DNA from: Methylobacterium sp. C25
GTDB taxonomy: Bacteria > Pseudomonadota > Alphaproteobacteria > Rhizobiales > Beijerinckiaceae
Reading direction: 5' to 3'
Length of the DNA stretch: 64,000 nucleotides
Assembly (NCBI RefSeq): GCF_021352225.1
Contig: NZ_JAAUVI010000001.1
Location: forward strand, 496,001-560,000
Shown here: positions 1 to 10,408 of the stretch, in pieces
Numbering within the stretch: position 1 is the stretch's first letter
How the letters are laid out: every line of letters starts with the position of its first letter
Notes under the pieces: generated by a model
The model's input: the letters and a program-made list of their open reading frames with translations, nothing else
The model's database searches: none
Told to the model about the DNA's origin: nothing
Position numbers and translations under genes: made by a program

Positions 1-1263
<1,263 letters not shown>

Positions 1264-1269
1264 GCGCCT

Positions 1270-2223
1270 TCAGGATCGCGACGTCGGCGACAGCGGGATC
1301 TTGAGGTAGCGCGTCCCGTTCTCTTCGGGCTCGGGCAGGCGGCCGCCGCGCATGTTGACTTGGATCGAGGGCATGATGAGGCGGGGCGCCTTCAGCGTCC
1401 GATCGCGGGCGGTGCGCATCGAGACGAAATCGTCCTCCGCCGTCCCGTCGCGGACATGGACGTTACCGGCCCGCTGTGCGGCGACCGTCGTCTCGTAGAC
1501 GAAGCTGTCGCGCCCTGGCGCCTTGTAGTCGTGGCAGAGGAGCAGGCGAGTGTCGTCGGGGAGTGCCAGCAGCCGGCGGATCGAACGGAAGAGCTGGCGG
1601 GCATCGCCGCCGGGGAAGTCGGCGCGCGCGGTGCCGTAATCCGGCATGAACAGCGTATCGCCGACGAAGGCGGCGTCGCCGATGACGTAGGCGAGGTCGG
1701 CCGAGGTATGGCCTGGTACGTGCAGCACCGTGGCTTCCACGTCGCCGATCATGAAGCTGTCGCCGTCGTCGAACAGGCGGTCGAACTCCTCGCCGGTGCG
1801 CGCGAAGTCGGTGCCGGCATTGAACAGCTTCCCGAACTCGTTCTGCACCTGGAGGATGCCGCGGCCGATGCCGAGCCGGCCGCCGAGCTGCTGCTGGAGA
1901 TAGGGCGCCGCCGACAGGTGGTCGGCATGGACGTGGGTCTCGAGAATCCACTCTACCGAGAGATCGTTCTCGCGAATGTAGGCGATGACCTTGTCGGCGG
2001 CCTCGTAGGAGATCGCGCCCGCGGCAGGATCGAAATCGAGCACGCTGTCGATCACTACAGTCGCGCGAGTGCGGGGATCGTGGACGACGAAGGTCGCCGT
2101 GTTCGTCGGCTCGTCGAAAAACCCTTGAACGACGCCCTTCGCGCGCTTGCCGGCAAGCGTCGCCGTCACCTGCTCGCTCGCTCGGGCCAGCGCCTGGTCT
2201 TCGGTGAGGCTGTGGTTCGTCAT
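1270..2223 (-). CDS. MBL-fold hydrolase, persulfide dioxygenase / Blh-like
   Basis: This is a 317-residue metallo-beta-lactamase-fold protein. The metal motif HVHADH is at residues 97-102, with further ligands in [21 protein letters not shown] and LLCHDYK. The run [15 protein letters not shown] plus the FNAGTDF region resembles ETHE1/Blh proteins, which oxidise glutathione persulfide to sulfite in sulfide detoxification. That family assignment is from motif memory; other MBL hydrolases cannot be excluded. I chose the ATG at 2223 because residues upstream of it read like a shadow of the neighbouring gene. It is the last gene of the OsmC operon, 10 bp after the rubredoxin reductase stop. If it is a persulfide dioxygenase, it suggests that the operon releases reduced sulfur. 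Confidence 0.85.
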   Translation of the reverse strand: MTNHSLTEDQALARASEQVTATLAGKRAKGVVQGFFDEPTNTATFVVHDPRTRATVVIDSVLDFDPAAGAISYEAADKVIAYIRENDLSVEWILETHVHADHLSAAPYLQQQLGGRLGIGRGILQVQNEFGKLFNAGTDFARTGEEFDRLFDDGDSFMIGDVEATVLHVPGHTSADLAYVIGDAAFVGDTLFMPDYGTARADFPGGDARQLFRSIRRLLALPDDTRLLLCHDYKAPGRDSFVYETTVAAQRAGNVHVRDGTAEDDFVSMRTARDRTLKAPRLIMPSIQVNMRGGRLPEPEENGTRYLKIPLSPTSRS

Positions 2224-2233
2224 GATCCGGTCC

Positions 2234-3568
2234 TCAGGCTGCCAGCCAGGCGGTGACCTGGCCCTCGTGACGCTGTTCCATCGCCAGACGATGCTCGGTC
2301 TGCTCCGTGATGGCCCAGGCGGCCCCGGCGACGGGCCGTCCATGCAGCTCGATCGGCGCCGAGCGCGTCTTCAGCCGGATCACCGGCGCGCTGTGCGTAT
2401 AGCCCGAATGGTCCCGGCCGAGGATCGCGAAGGCGATGGCCTCCGCTTGGCGCCCGATCGGCTCGATGAACCGGCAGGGCTGGCCCGCGATGCTGATACA
2501 GTCGCCGAGCGCGTAGATGTCGGGGCCGCTCGTGCGGAGCGTGGCCTGATCCACGACGATGCCGCTGTCGAACGCGAGGCCGGCTCCGCGCACCAGACGG
2601 GAGGGCGTGGCGAGGCCGGTCGCGGCGATCACGGTGGCGGCTTCCATCGCGGCGCCGTCGGCGAAGTCGAGGGCGACCTTGCCGTTCGCGGTACGGGTCA
2701 GTTTGCTCACCAGCGTGTTGCCCCGGAAAATCACGCCGAGGCCTTCGAGACCGGCCAGGAGGCGGCGAGAGGCCGGCTCGGGCAGGATCTCCGGCAAGGG
2801 CAGCGACGCGGCGCCGATCAGCGTCACGGCATGGCCGGCCCGCGCGAGGTCCTCGGCGAGTTCGCATCCGACCATGCCGGCACCGATCACCGTGACGTCG
2901 CGGGGCGCGCCCGCGAGGTCGGCATGCATGCCGGACCAGGCCGCAAGATCGTTGACCCGCCAGCACAGGCTCGGATCGAGATGGCCCGGCAGCGCCGAGC
3001 GAGCGCCGTGCGCCAGCACGAGATGCGTGTAGCCGAGCGTTCCGCGCGTGGTGCGCAGGCTGTGCCGCTCCGGAGACAGGCCGATCGCGACGGTATCGGT
3101 CATCAGCGTGAGGCCGAGGCGAGACGCAGCCTCTGCGCCGCTCTCGCGGCGCAGCTTCTCCGGCGAGAGGCCGCGCCCGAGCGCCACCGACAGTTCGGGC
3201 TTGTGGTAGACGTCGCCGCTGCAGGCGGTGACGAGCGTGATCGCCAGGCTCGCATCCTCGGCGCGGATCGCCTCGGCGGCGCTCCAGCCGGCGAGACCGG
3301 CGCCGACGATCACCACACCGGGGCGGCGCTGGCGGATCGCCGGGACGGCTGCCGGCGCGACCGGGGCTCGGCGCTGATACGGCTCGAAATCCGTCTTGGT
3401 GACGCCGCAGATCGGGCAGGCCCAATCGTCGGGGATGTCGGCGAAGCGCGTGCCCGGCTCAAGCCCGCTGTCGGGGTCGCCCTCGCCCTCGTCGTAGATC
3501 AGGCCGCAGGCCCGGCAGAGAAACTGCTTCCAAGGGCCGAGGCCGTCGGTGGGCTCGATGACGCTCAT
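2234..3568 (-). CDS. Rubredoxin fused to FAD/NAD(P)-dependent rubredoxin reductase
   Basis: This is a 444-residue fusion. Residues 14-60 form a complete rubredoxin with the iron ligands C18, C21, C51 and C54 (CRACG...CPICG). After a ~30-residue linker comes a two-dinucleotide-fold flavoprotein: [17 protein letters not shown](P) [17 protein letters not shown], and the C-terminal FAD motif YALGDCISI. One chain could therefore carry electrons from NAD(P)H through FAD to a one-electron iron site. The ATG at 3568 overlaps the stop of the upstream acyl-CoA-dehydrogenase-like gene by 4 nt (ATGA), which implies translational coupling. The obvious inferred acceptor is a partner oxygenase or reductase in the same operon. 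Stand-alone rubredoxin and reductase pairs serve alkane hydroxylases or oxygen detoxification in other bacteria. Confidence 0.93.
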   Translation of the reverse strand: MSVIEPTDGLGPWKQFLCRACGLIYDEGEGDPDSGLEPGTRFADIPDDWACPICGVTKTDFEPYQRRAPVAPAAVPAIRQRRPGVVIVGAGLAGWSAAEAIRAEDASLAITLVTACSGDVYHKPELSVALGRGLSPEKLRRESGAEAASRLGLTLMTDTVAIGLSPERHSLRTTRGTLGYTHLVLAHGARSALPGHLDPSLCWRVNDLAAWSGMHADLAGAPRDVTVIGAGMVGCELAEDLARAGHAVTLIGAASLPLPEILPEPASRRLLAGLEGLGVIFRGNTLVSKLTRTANGKVALDFADGAAMEAATVIAATGLATPSRLVRGAGLAFDSGIVVDQATLRTSGPDIYALGDCISIAGQPCRFIEPIGRQAEAIAFAILGRDHSGYTHSAPVIRLKTRSAPIELHGRPVAGAAWAITEQTEHRLAMEQRHEGQVTAWLAA

Positions 3569-4740
3569 GCCACGGCTCCCTGAGCGCTGGCGGCGGGAAG
3601 GACCTCTCGCGAAAGCCGCGCCATCTCCCAGCGCAGATGCTTGATGGCCGGCGTGACGATCGCCACGAAATGCGCCTCTCGGGCGCGACGCTGGGGGGCG
3701 GCCGACATCATGTAGCCGCGCGCTCCCTGGTGCAGCAGCGCCGATTGCGCGGCGCGCAGGGCCAATTCGGAAGTCTGCGCGCGGGCATCGAGCACGTCGA
3801 TCAGGTAGTCCGTTGCGCTCTCGTAGGGCGTCTCAGCGAGACGCATGACGCGGGCGCGCAACTCGGCCAGCTCCGCCGCAATCTCGGCGGGCCGGTCGTC
3901 GAGGAACTGGTTGACGTGGCCGAGGGTCTCCTCGACCGCGAGCATGGAATCGAGGCTTCCCTCGGCGACGCCCAGGCCCATACCGCATTGGAGCAGGATG
4001 AAGGCGCCGCGGATCCGTCCGATGAGCGGCCGGGCCGGATCTGCGATGATGTCGCCCTGGCCGACGAAGTAGTCGTCGAGCTTGAGGCCCCAGGTGCTGG
4101 TCCCCTCCATGCCGGAGAATTCCGGGCAGCGGCGCAGTTCGGCGCGGTCGCAGCGCAGCAGGAACATGATTTCGTGGCCGATCCCGCCGTTGGCGTCGAC
4201 GCCGGCGATGGCGCCGCAATACTGGCCCGGATCGATATGGCTCACCCAAGGCAGCATCCCGCTGACCCGGTAGCCGCCCGCGACACGCTGAGCCCGCAGC
4301 AGGATCGGCTCGATCCCGGCAAAGGCCTTCATCGGGTTCGAGAGGGCGGTGCCGCCGAAGCTGCGCCCCGCGGCATGGTCATCGAGCAACGTGCCGGTCA
4401 GGGCGGGATTGCCGGATTGCTCCATGTAGAGGCCGCAGACGTCGTGGCACCACATCAGGAAGCCGGTCGCCCCGCAGGCGCGACTCACGGCCTGCATGGC
4501 GGCGATGGAGAGGCCGACTCGCCCACCGTGACGGTCGAGATGGACGCCCAGCGCGCCCGCCTCGCCCAGCTGTCCCAGGATGTCGAGCGGGTAGGTTCCG
4601 TGGTCGATCGCACCTGCCGCGGCAGCGAGCGGACCATCGGCAATGGCCGTCGTCGCGGCCAGCACGGCCTCGTCCGACCATCGGCCAGCTTCGGAGGCAT
4701 CGGGGGTCTCGGCCGGACGGAGAGCGAGGGCGCTCGGCAT
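3565..4740 (-). CDS. Acyl-CoA dehydrogenase-like flavoprotein (DszC/SfnB-type superfamily member)
   Basis: This 391-residue protein has the acyl-CoA dehydrogenase/flavin monooxygenase fold: a helical N-domain ([21 protein letters not shown]), a middle beta domain ([34 protein letters not shown]) and a helical C-domain ending in [29 protein letters not shown]. The usual acyl-CoA dehydrogenase C-terminal glycine/acid signature is not evident, which fits the branch that includes sulfur-compound monooxygenases such as DszC and SfnB. It is therefore not safely a beta-oxidation enzyme. It lies between OsmC and the rubredoxin reductase, with a 4-nt overlap to the latter, and is the likely catalytic centre of that operon. 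Its substrate is unknown. Confidence 0.85.
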   Translation of the reverse strand: MPSALALRPAETPDASEAGRWSDEAVLAATTAIADGPLAAAAGAIDHGTYPLDILGQLGEAGALGVHLDRHGGRVGLSIAAMQAVSRACGATGFLMWCHDVCGLYMEQSGNPALTGTLLDDHAAGRSFGGTALSNPMKAFAGIEPILLRAQRVAGGYRVSGMLPWVSHIDPGQYCGAIAGVDANGGIGHEIMFLLRCDRAELRRCPEFSGMEGTSTWGLKLDDYFVGQGDIIADPARPLIGRIRGAFILLQCGMGLGVAEGSLDSMLAVEETLGHVNQFLDDRPAEIAAELAELRARVMRLAETPYESATDYLIDVLDARAQTSELALRAAQSALLHQGARGYMMSAAPQRRAREAHFVAIVTPAIKHLRWEMARLSREVLPAASAQGAVA

Positions 4741-4802
4741 CGTGCAATCTCCTCGGAATGGGGGCGACGCGAGGAGCGGGGTGGCCCGCTCCTCGAACGG
4801 GC

Positions 4803-5354
4803 TCAGTCGGCGAGGCCGATCTCGAACGGGATCGGGTTGCGCATCGAGTTGGCGACCGGCGAGTAGGTGTTCGCGTGCCGCGCGATCTCGTCGAGTTCCT
4901 CGCGGCTGGCGTCGCCCTCGATGGTCACCTTCACCCGGATCGCCTGGAAGCCCATGTCGGCCGGCATCTTCTCGGCGCCGCCGGCGCCCCAGGCCGCCGG
5001 GTTGCCGATGTCACCTTCGAGATGCAGTTCAAGGCGCGAGAGACGGACCCGCTTCCAGGTGGCGACGGCCGTGATCCCAACGGCGAGGCACCCGCCCAGC
5101 GCCGACAGGACGATCTCGCCGGGGGCGGGTGCGGTGTTCTCACCGAACAGGTGGAGCGGCTCGTCCACCACCACCGGGGCATGGTCACCGACATAGCTGA
5201 GGGTGCGGTACTGGCCGTCGACCACCGTATGCACCTTGTTGGTGCCGCGGGAGCCCGGGTTGCATCGGCCCTTCTCGGCGAAGGCCGCGAGGCCGTCGCG
5301 ATCGATCGGGCGCAGATAGGCGGAGACGGTTGTCGGGGCGGCGCTGGCGCTCAT
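4803..5354 (-). CDS. OsmC family protein
   Basis: This 183-residue OsmC/Ohr-fold protein has the conserved core GEIVLSALGGCLAVGITAVA, with one family cysteine, and an internal motif ANTYSPVANSMRN close to the C-terminus. OsmC-family members act as thiol peroxidases on organic hydroperoxides. Some lie in sulfur or thiol operons, where they may bind persulfides or acyl groups. It is the first gene of a four-gene minus-strand operon running to 1270. A near-perfect sigma-54 promoter ends about 50 bp upstream of its ATG, with palindromic activator-type sites a further 100 bp up. The ATG at 5354 is the first in-frame start in that leader. Its role in the pathway is inferred from position only. Confidence 0.88.
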   Translation of the reverse strand: MSASAAPTTVSAYLRPIDRDGLAAFAEKGRCNPGSRGTNKVHTVVDGQYRTLSYVGDHAPVVVDEPLHLFGENTAPAPGEIVLSALGGCLAVGITAVATWKRVRLSRLELHLEGDIGNPAAWGAGGAEKMPADMGFQAIRVKVTIEGDASREELDEIARHANTYSPVANSMRNPIPFEIGLAD

Positions 5355-5404
5355 GGCTGATCCTTTTCTGGCGCGGCCATGCGGGCCGGCTCAAGGGAAT
5401 CAGC

Positions 5405-5419
5405 GCAAGGCAAGTGCCA
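5405..5419 (-). promoter_or_regulatory. Sigma-54 (-24/-12) promoter of the OsmC operon
   Basis: Read on the minus strand this is TGGCACTTGCCTTGC. It matches the consensus TGGCAC-N5-TTGC at every specified base, with exactly 10 nt between the GG and the GC. The -12 GC lies 50 bp upstream of the OsmC ATG. The region just upstream is unusually AT-rich for this genome (5440-5480), as expected for DNA bending between activator and promoter. The match was found by eye. Confidence 0.85.
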
Positions 5420-5514
5420 AGATCAGAATCTTCAGGGATTTTCTTAAAAAAATAAATTTTCCAATGATTTGGCAAAACATCCGGATCACGGAGCCATATG
5501 AGCGCGACAAGAAA

Positions 5515-5542
5515 TGTCGACAAAATATCGACATTGTCGACA
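5515..5542 (-). promoter_or_regulatory. Upstream activator sites: TGTCGACA palindromes
   Basis: Two perfect 8-bp palindromes TGTCGACA lie at 5515-5522 and 5535-5542, centred 20 bp apart (about two helical turns). A one-mismatch copy, TATCGACA, lies between them at 5526-5533. The array starts about 96 bp upstream of the -24 element of the OsmC promoter, the usual distance for a sigma-54 activator. It sits directly after the stop codon of the activator gene at 5547, so that protein is the first candidate ligand; the activator at position 1 is the alternative. Confidence 0.7.
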
Positions 5543-5546
5543 TTGT

Positions 5547-7130
<1,584 letters not shown>

Positions 7131-7261
7131 TCGCTGCTCGTTCCGCTGCTCGGATCCCCTTCAAGCGCAGCCGGAGGGAGGCCTGCAAGACCTGTGCGAG
7201 CGGGCGTGGCGGCAAGTGTGCTCCCGTTGAACCTTCTTCTGGTCTTCACGACACGCATTGT

Positions 7262-7290
7262 CGCTCTCTCCCCACAAGGGGAAGAGAGCG
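7262..7290 (-). terminator. Hairpin between ferredoxin reductase and activator genes
   Basis: Imperfect inverted repeat cgctctct-cccc / gggg-a-agagagcg with a 4-nt loop, just past the stop of the ferredoxin-NADP reductase gene. There is no clear T-run, so it is a candidate terminator or RNA 3'-end stabiliser only. Confidence 0.4.
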
Positions 7291-7298
7291 CAGCCCGC

Positions 7299-8072
7299 TC
7301 ACTTTTCGACGAAGGCCTTTTCGATGACGTAGTGGGCGGCCTCGCCGTGGTTGCCCTCCTCGTAGCCGAGGCCGGAGAGCAGCTCGCGGGTGTCGCGGAT
7401 CATCTCCGGCGAGCCGCACAGCATGAAGCGGTCGTTCTCGATCGACATGTTCGGCAGGCCAACATCCTCGAACAGCTTGCCAGAGACCATCAGGTCGGTG
7501 ATGCGGCCGCGGTTGCGGAACGGCTCGCGGGTCACCGTCGGGTAATAGATCAGTCCGGCCGAGATCACTTCGCCGAGGAACTCATGGTTCGGAAGCGACT
7601 CGGTGATGGTCTCGCCATAGGCGAGTTCCTGCACCTGCCGGCAGCCATGGACCAGCACAACCTTCTCGAAGCGCTCGTAGGTCTCCGGATCCTTGATGAT
7701 CGACATGAACGGCGCGAGGCCGGTGCCGGTGCCGAGCAGGTAGAGGTTCTTGCCCGGAAGCAGGTTGTCGAGCACCAGCGTACCGGTCGGCTTCCTGCCG
7801 ACCATGATCGGGTCGCCGACCTTGAGATGCTGGAGCTTAGAGGTGAGCGGGCCGTTCGGCACCTTGATCGAGAAGAACTCGAGCTCTTCCTCGTAATTGG
7901 CCGAGACCACCGAGTAGGCGCGCAGCAGAGGCCGTCCCTCGACCTCGATGCCGATCATCGTGAATTCGCCGTTGCGGAAGCGGAACGAAGGATCGCGCGT
8001 CGTGCGGAAAGAGAAAAGCGTGTCGGTCCAATGATGAACGCTGAGGACTCGCTCTTCGAGGTACTTGCTCAT
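7299..8072 (-). CDS. fpr: Ferredoxin--NADP+ reductase
   Basis: This 257-residue protein of bacterial subclass I has an FAD domain with the flavin motif RAYSVVSANYEEELEFFSI and an NADP domain with GTGTGLAPFMSII and HGCRQVQELAY. The C-terminus ends in aromatic-poor VIEKAFVEK, as in proteobacterial Fpr. It exchanges electrons between NADPH and ferredoxin or flavodoxin in the cytoplasm. It lies 29 bp downstream of the ferredoxin gene on the same strand and is almost certainly co-transcribed. Because the AprA-like flavoprotein and its ferredoxin lie a few kilobases upstream, this pair may supply their electrons; that is inference. A general housekeeping or oxidative-stress role is equally possible. 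Confidence 0.93.
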   Translation of the reverse strand: MSKYLEERVLSVHHWTDTLFSFRTTRDPSFRFRNGEFTMIGIEVEGRPLLRAYSVVSANYEEELEFFSIKVPNGPLTSKLQHLKVGDPIMVGRKPTGTLVLDNLLPGKNLYLLGTGTGLAPFMSIIKDPETYERFEKVVLVHGCRQVQELAYGETITESLPNHEFLGEVISAGLIYYPTVTREPFRNRGRITDLMVSGKLFEDVGLPNMSIENDRFMLCGSPEMIRDTRELLSGLGYEEGNHGEAAHYVIEKAFVEK

Positions 8073-8101
8073 GGCATCACCTATGATCTGAGAGATTGCG
8101 G

Positions 8102-8440
8102 TTAGGCGGCGGCCGGGTCGGCGACGCCGAAGACGGTTTCAAGCTTGCCGGTGCGGCCGTCCCATTCGGCGGCGTCGCTCAAGGGGTCGAGCTTCTCGCT
8201 GATGTTCGGCCAGATGGCGGCGTATTTGGCGTTGAGGGCGAGCCAGCCTTCGAGGCCCGGCTCGGTATCGGCCTTGATCGCATCGGCCGGGCATTCCGGC
8301 TCGCAGACGCCGCAATCGATGCACTCGTCGGGATTGATCACGAGCATGGTCTCGCCGACGTAGAAACAGTCGACCGGGCAGACTTCGACGCAATCGGTGT
8401 ATTTGCAGCGGATGCAGTTGTCGGTGACGGCATAGGCCAT
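8102..8440 (-). CDS. fdxA: 7Fe ferredoxin, FdxA type
   Basis: This 112-residue ferredoxin begins [26 protein letters not shown] and has a second site [16 protein letters not shown], the typical [3Fe-4S][4Fe-4S] Azotobacter FdI/FdxA pattern, followed by the usual ~60-residue C-terminal tail ([19 protein letters not shown]). The ATG at 8440 was chosen because the family begins MAYVVT; upstream residues are not conserved in type. It precedes fpr by 29 bp. FdxA proteins are low-potential electron carriers, often linked to oxidative or sulfur metabolism. It is placed between the ABC importer operon and fpr, consistent with a local redox role. Confidence 0.95.
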   Translation of the reverse strand: MAYAVTDNCIRCKYTDCVEVCPVDCFYVGETMLVINPDECIDCGVCEPECPADAIKADTEPGLEGWLALNAKYAAIWPNISEKLDPLSDAAEWDGRTGKLETVFGVADPAAA

Positions 8441-8537
8441 GGCTGGAACCTGTAGGATTTGCTGAGGTGCCGGCACGACGAGAGCGCTCATCGACCCGAT
8501 CGGGTCGAGACGGGCTCTCTCGGATCATGGATGGGAC

Positions 8538-8581
8538 GCGCTTTCCGTCGGCGAACCGGCACCCCTGCCGTCGGAAAGCGC
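8538..8581 (-). terminator. Strong hairpin after the ABC transporter operon
   Basis: Arms 8538-8552 (gcgctttccgtcggc) and 8567-8581 (gccgtcggaaagcgc) pair over 15 bp with one mismatch. The hairpin begins 1 nt after the stop of the ABC ATPase gene and lies before fdxA. No T-run follows, so termination may be factor-assisted or the stem may protect the mRNA end. Confidence 0.55.
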
Positions 8582-8582
8582 C

Positions 8583-9443
8583 TTAGAGGACTGTCGCGAG
8601 ATCTTGCCCTTCGAGGTTGATCGCGAGGCCCTTCAGCGAGTCGAGACTCACCTCGCCGCCCATGGCGCGGATGCTCTCCTCGCGGATCAGCGACATCAGC
8701 CCGCGGCGCAGGCCCAAGAACTCCGAGGACAGGGTCATCGAGGGTTCGCGCGGACGCGGCAACGGCACCACGATCTCGGACTTGATGGTGCCTGGGCGGG
8801 CGGTCATCACGTAGATCCGGTCCGACAGGAAGATCGCCTCGTCGATGTCGTGGGTCACGAACAGGACCGAGATCTTCAGCCGCTGCCACATGTTGGTGAG
8901 GATCTGCTGCATGATCAGCCGGGTCTGGGCGTCGAGCGCCCCGAACGGCTCGTCGAGGAGCAGGATGCGCGGGCCGGTTGCGAGCGCCCGCACGATGCCG
9001 ACGCGCTGTTTCATGCCGCCCGAGAGCCGGTCCGGGTAGTGGTTCTCGAACTGCGTGAGGCCGGCGAGGCCGAGCAGCGTCCGGGCCCGGCGCTCGCGTT
9101 CACTGCGCGAGACACCGCTCATCTTGAGCCCGAACTCGACGTTCTCGCGCACGGTCTTCCAGGGAAACAGCGAATATTGCTGGAAGATCATGCCCCGGTC
9201 GGCGCTGGGCCCCGAGATCGCCTCGCCGTCGACCGTCACTGTGCCGCCCGAGGGCGTGAGGAAGCCGGCCAGCGCGTTGAGCAGGGTCGACTTCCCGCAG
9301 CCCGACGGGCCGACGATGGAGACGAACTCGCCCGGCTGGACGTTGAGCGAAACGTCGGAGACGGCCTCGACGGCGCCCTCCATGGTCTCGTAGCGCAGGC
9401 AGAAGTCCTGGACCTCGATCAGGCCCCGAGCCGTCCCGGCCAT
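8583..9443 (-). CDS. ABC transporter ATP-binding protein, nitrate/sulfonate/taurine type
   Basis: This 286-residue ATPase has Walker A GPSGCGKST, Q-loop IFQQYSLFPWKT, ABC signature LSGGMKQRVGI, Walker B ILLLDEPFGALD and the H-loop FVTHDIDEA. The FGALDAQTR and TARPGTIKSE features place it with the SsuB/TauB/NrtD family. The extra ~40 residues after the core (SLDSLKGLAINLEGQDLATVL) exceed the usual ~255-residue length. The ATG at 9443 was preferred because an AAGGGA ribosome site lies 7 nt upstream, whereas the ATG at 9458 has none. It is the third gene of the binding protein-permease-ATPase operon and energises uptake. Confidence 0.93.
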   Translation of the reverse strand: MAGTARGLIEVQDFCLRYETMEGAVEAVSDVSLNVQPGEFVSIVGPSGCGKSTLLNALAGFLTPSGGTVTVDGEAISGPSADRGMIFQQYSLFPWKTVRENVEFGLKMSGVSRSERERRARTLLGLAGLTQFENHYPDRLSGGMKQRVGIVRALATGPRILLLDEPFGALDAQTRLIMQQILTNMWQRLKISVLFVTHDIDEAIFLSDRIYVMTARPGTIKSEIVVPLPRPREPSMTLSSEFLGLRRGLMSLIREESIRAMGGEVSLDSLKGLAINLEGQDLATVL

Positions 9444-9495
9444 GGCGTGTCCCTTCATCGGATGGATCGACGGTATCGCTGGTTGGAGGCGGCCC

Positions 9496-10404
9496 TCAGC
9501 GGGCCGCACCCCATGGCATGGCCAACCGGCCGAGCAGGCGGATGGCGAAGCTCGAGGCAAGGCCGAGCACGCCGATCGTGATCATGCCCAGCGCGATGTC
9601 GGAATACTGGACCAGTGAGTAGGCCTCCCAGGTGAAGTAGCCGATGCCGAACTGGCCGGAGATCATCTCGGCGGCGATGAGCGAGACCCAGGCGACGCCC
9701 ATCCCCACGGTCAGCCCCGTGAAGATCTGCGGCAGCGAGGCCGGCAGGTAGACCTCGCGGAAGACCGAGGCCTCCTTCGCTCCCAGGCAGCGCGCGGCCC
9801 GCACCAGCACCGGATCGACGGTCGCCATGCCCTGCAGCGTGTTGATCAGGATCGGGAAGAACGAACCGAGGAAGGTGATGAAGACGATCGATTCCTCGTT
9901 CGTCGGCCAGAGCATGATCGCCATGGGGACCCAGGCGATGGCCGGGATCGGCCGCGTGACCTCGCAGATCGGGAAGACGATCTCGCGCAGGATCCGGAAG
10001 CGGCCCATCAGCAGGCCCAGCGGGATCGCGACCACGCTCGCCAGGGTGAAGCCGTAGAGGATGCGGCGGCAGCTCATCCAGATATGATCGCCGAAGACGG
10101 GATTGTGGGCCGCGAGGATCGCACGCGCCAACACCTCTTCCGGGCTCGGCACGTTGGTGAAGCGCACGTAGAAGATGGCGTGGTTCACCGTCAGCAGCTG
10201 CCAGACCGCGATGAACACGGCCAGCGAGACGAGGCCGAGCATCGCGCCGCGCAGTTGCCCTCGATGCAGCCGGAACCAGCGGGCAATGTGGTCCTTGCGA
10301 ACCGACGCCCTTGGCGTCGGTTCGGTCTTTTTTGGTGCAAGCGCGTCGCTGGACGCCTCCGGCACGGGCGTCGGGTTGGGGAGGGAACGGAGAGCGGCTT
10401 CCAA
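9496..10404 (-). CDS. ABC transporter permease, nitrate/sulfonate/taurine type
   Basis: This 302-residue integral membrane protein has about six hydrophobic segments. The cytoplasmic EAA-loop sequence is in the AARCLGAKEASVFREVYLPASLPQIFTG stretch, which is typical of SsuC/TauC/NrtB permeases. The first ~45 residues are hydrophilic, rich in Pro and Arg, and probably cytoplasmic. The start is a TTG at 10404, 4 nt after the binding-protein stop; no ATG or GTG lies upstream in frame before that stop, so tight coupling is likely. It forms the membrane channel of the importer with the ATPase 52 bp downstream. Confidence 0.92.
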   Translation of the reverse strand: MEAALRSLPNPTPVPEASSDALAPKKTEPTPRASVRKDHIARWFRLHRGQLRGAMLGLVSLAVFIAVWQLLTVNHAIFYVRFTNVPSPEEVLARAILAAHNPVFGDHIWMSCRRILYGFTLASVVAIPLGLLMGRFRILREIVFPICEVTRPIPAIAWVPMAIMLWPTNEESIVFITFLGSFFPILINTLQGMATVDPVLVRAARCLGAKEASVFREVYLPASLPQIFTGLTVGMGVAWVSLIAAEMISGQFGIGYFTWEAYSLVQYSDIALGMITIGVLGLASSFAIRLLGRLAMPWGAAR

Positions 10405-10408
10405 CGGA

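Noticed and set aside
5515..5542. Classical NifA site TGT-N10-ACA
   Set aside because: The TGT and ACA elements are not 10 nt apart; the sites are TGTCGACA palindromes.
7212..7226. Possible sigma-54 promoter before the NifA-like activator (minus-strand CGGGAGCACACTTGC)
   Set aside because: The TTGC and GG are correctly spaced, but four bases of the -24 element differ and no activator site lies upstream.
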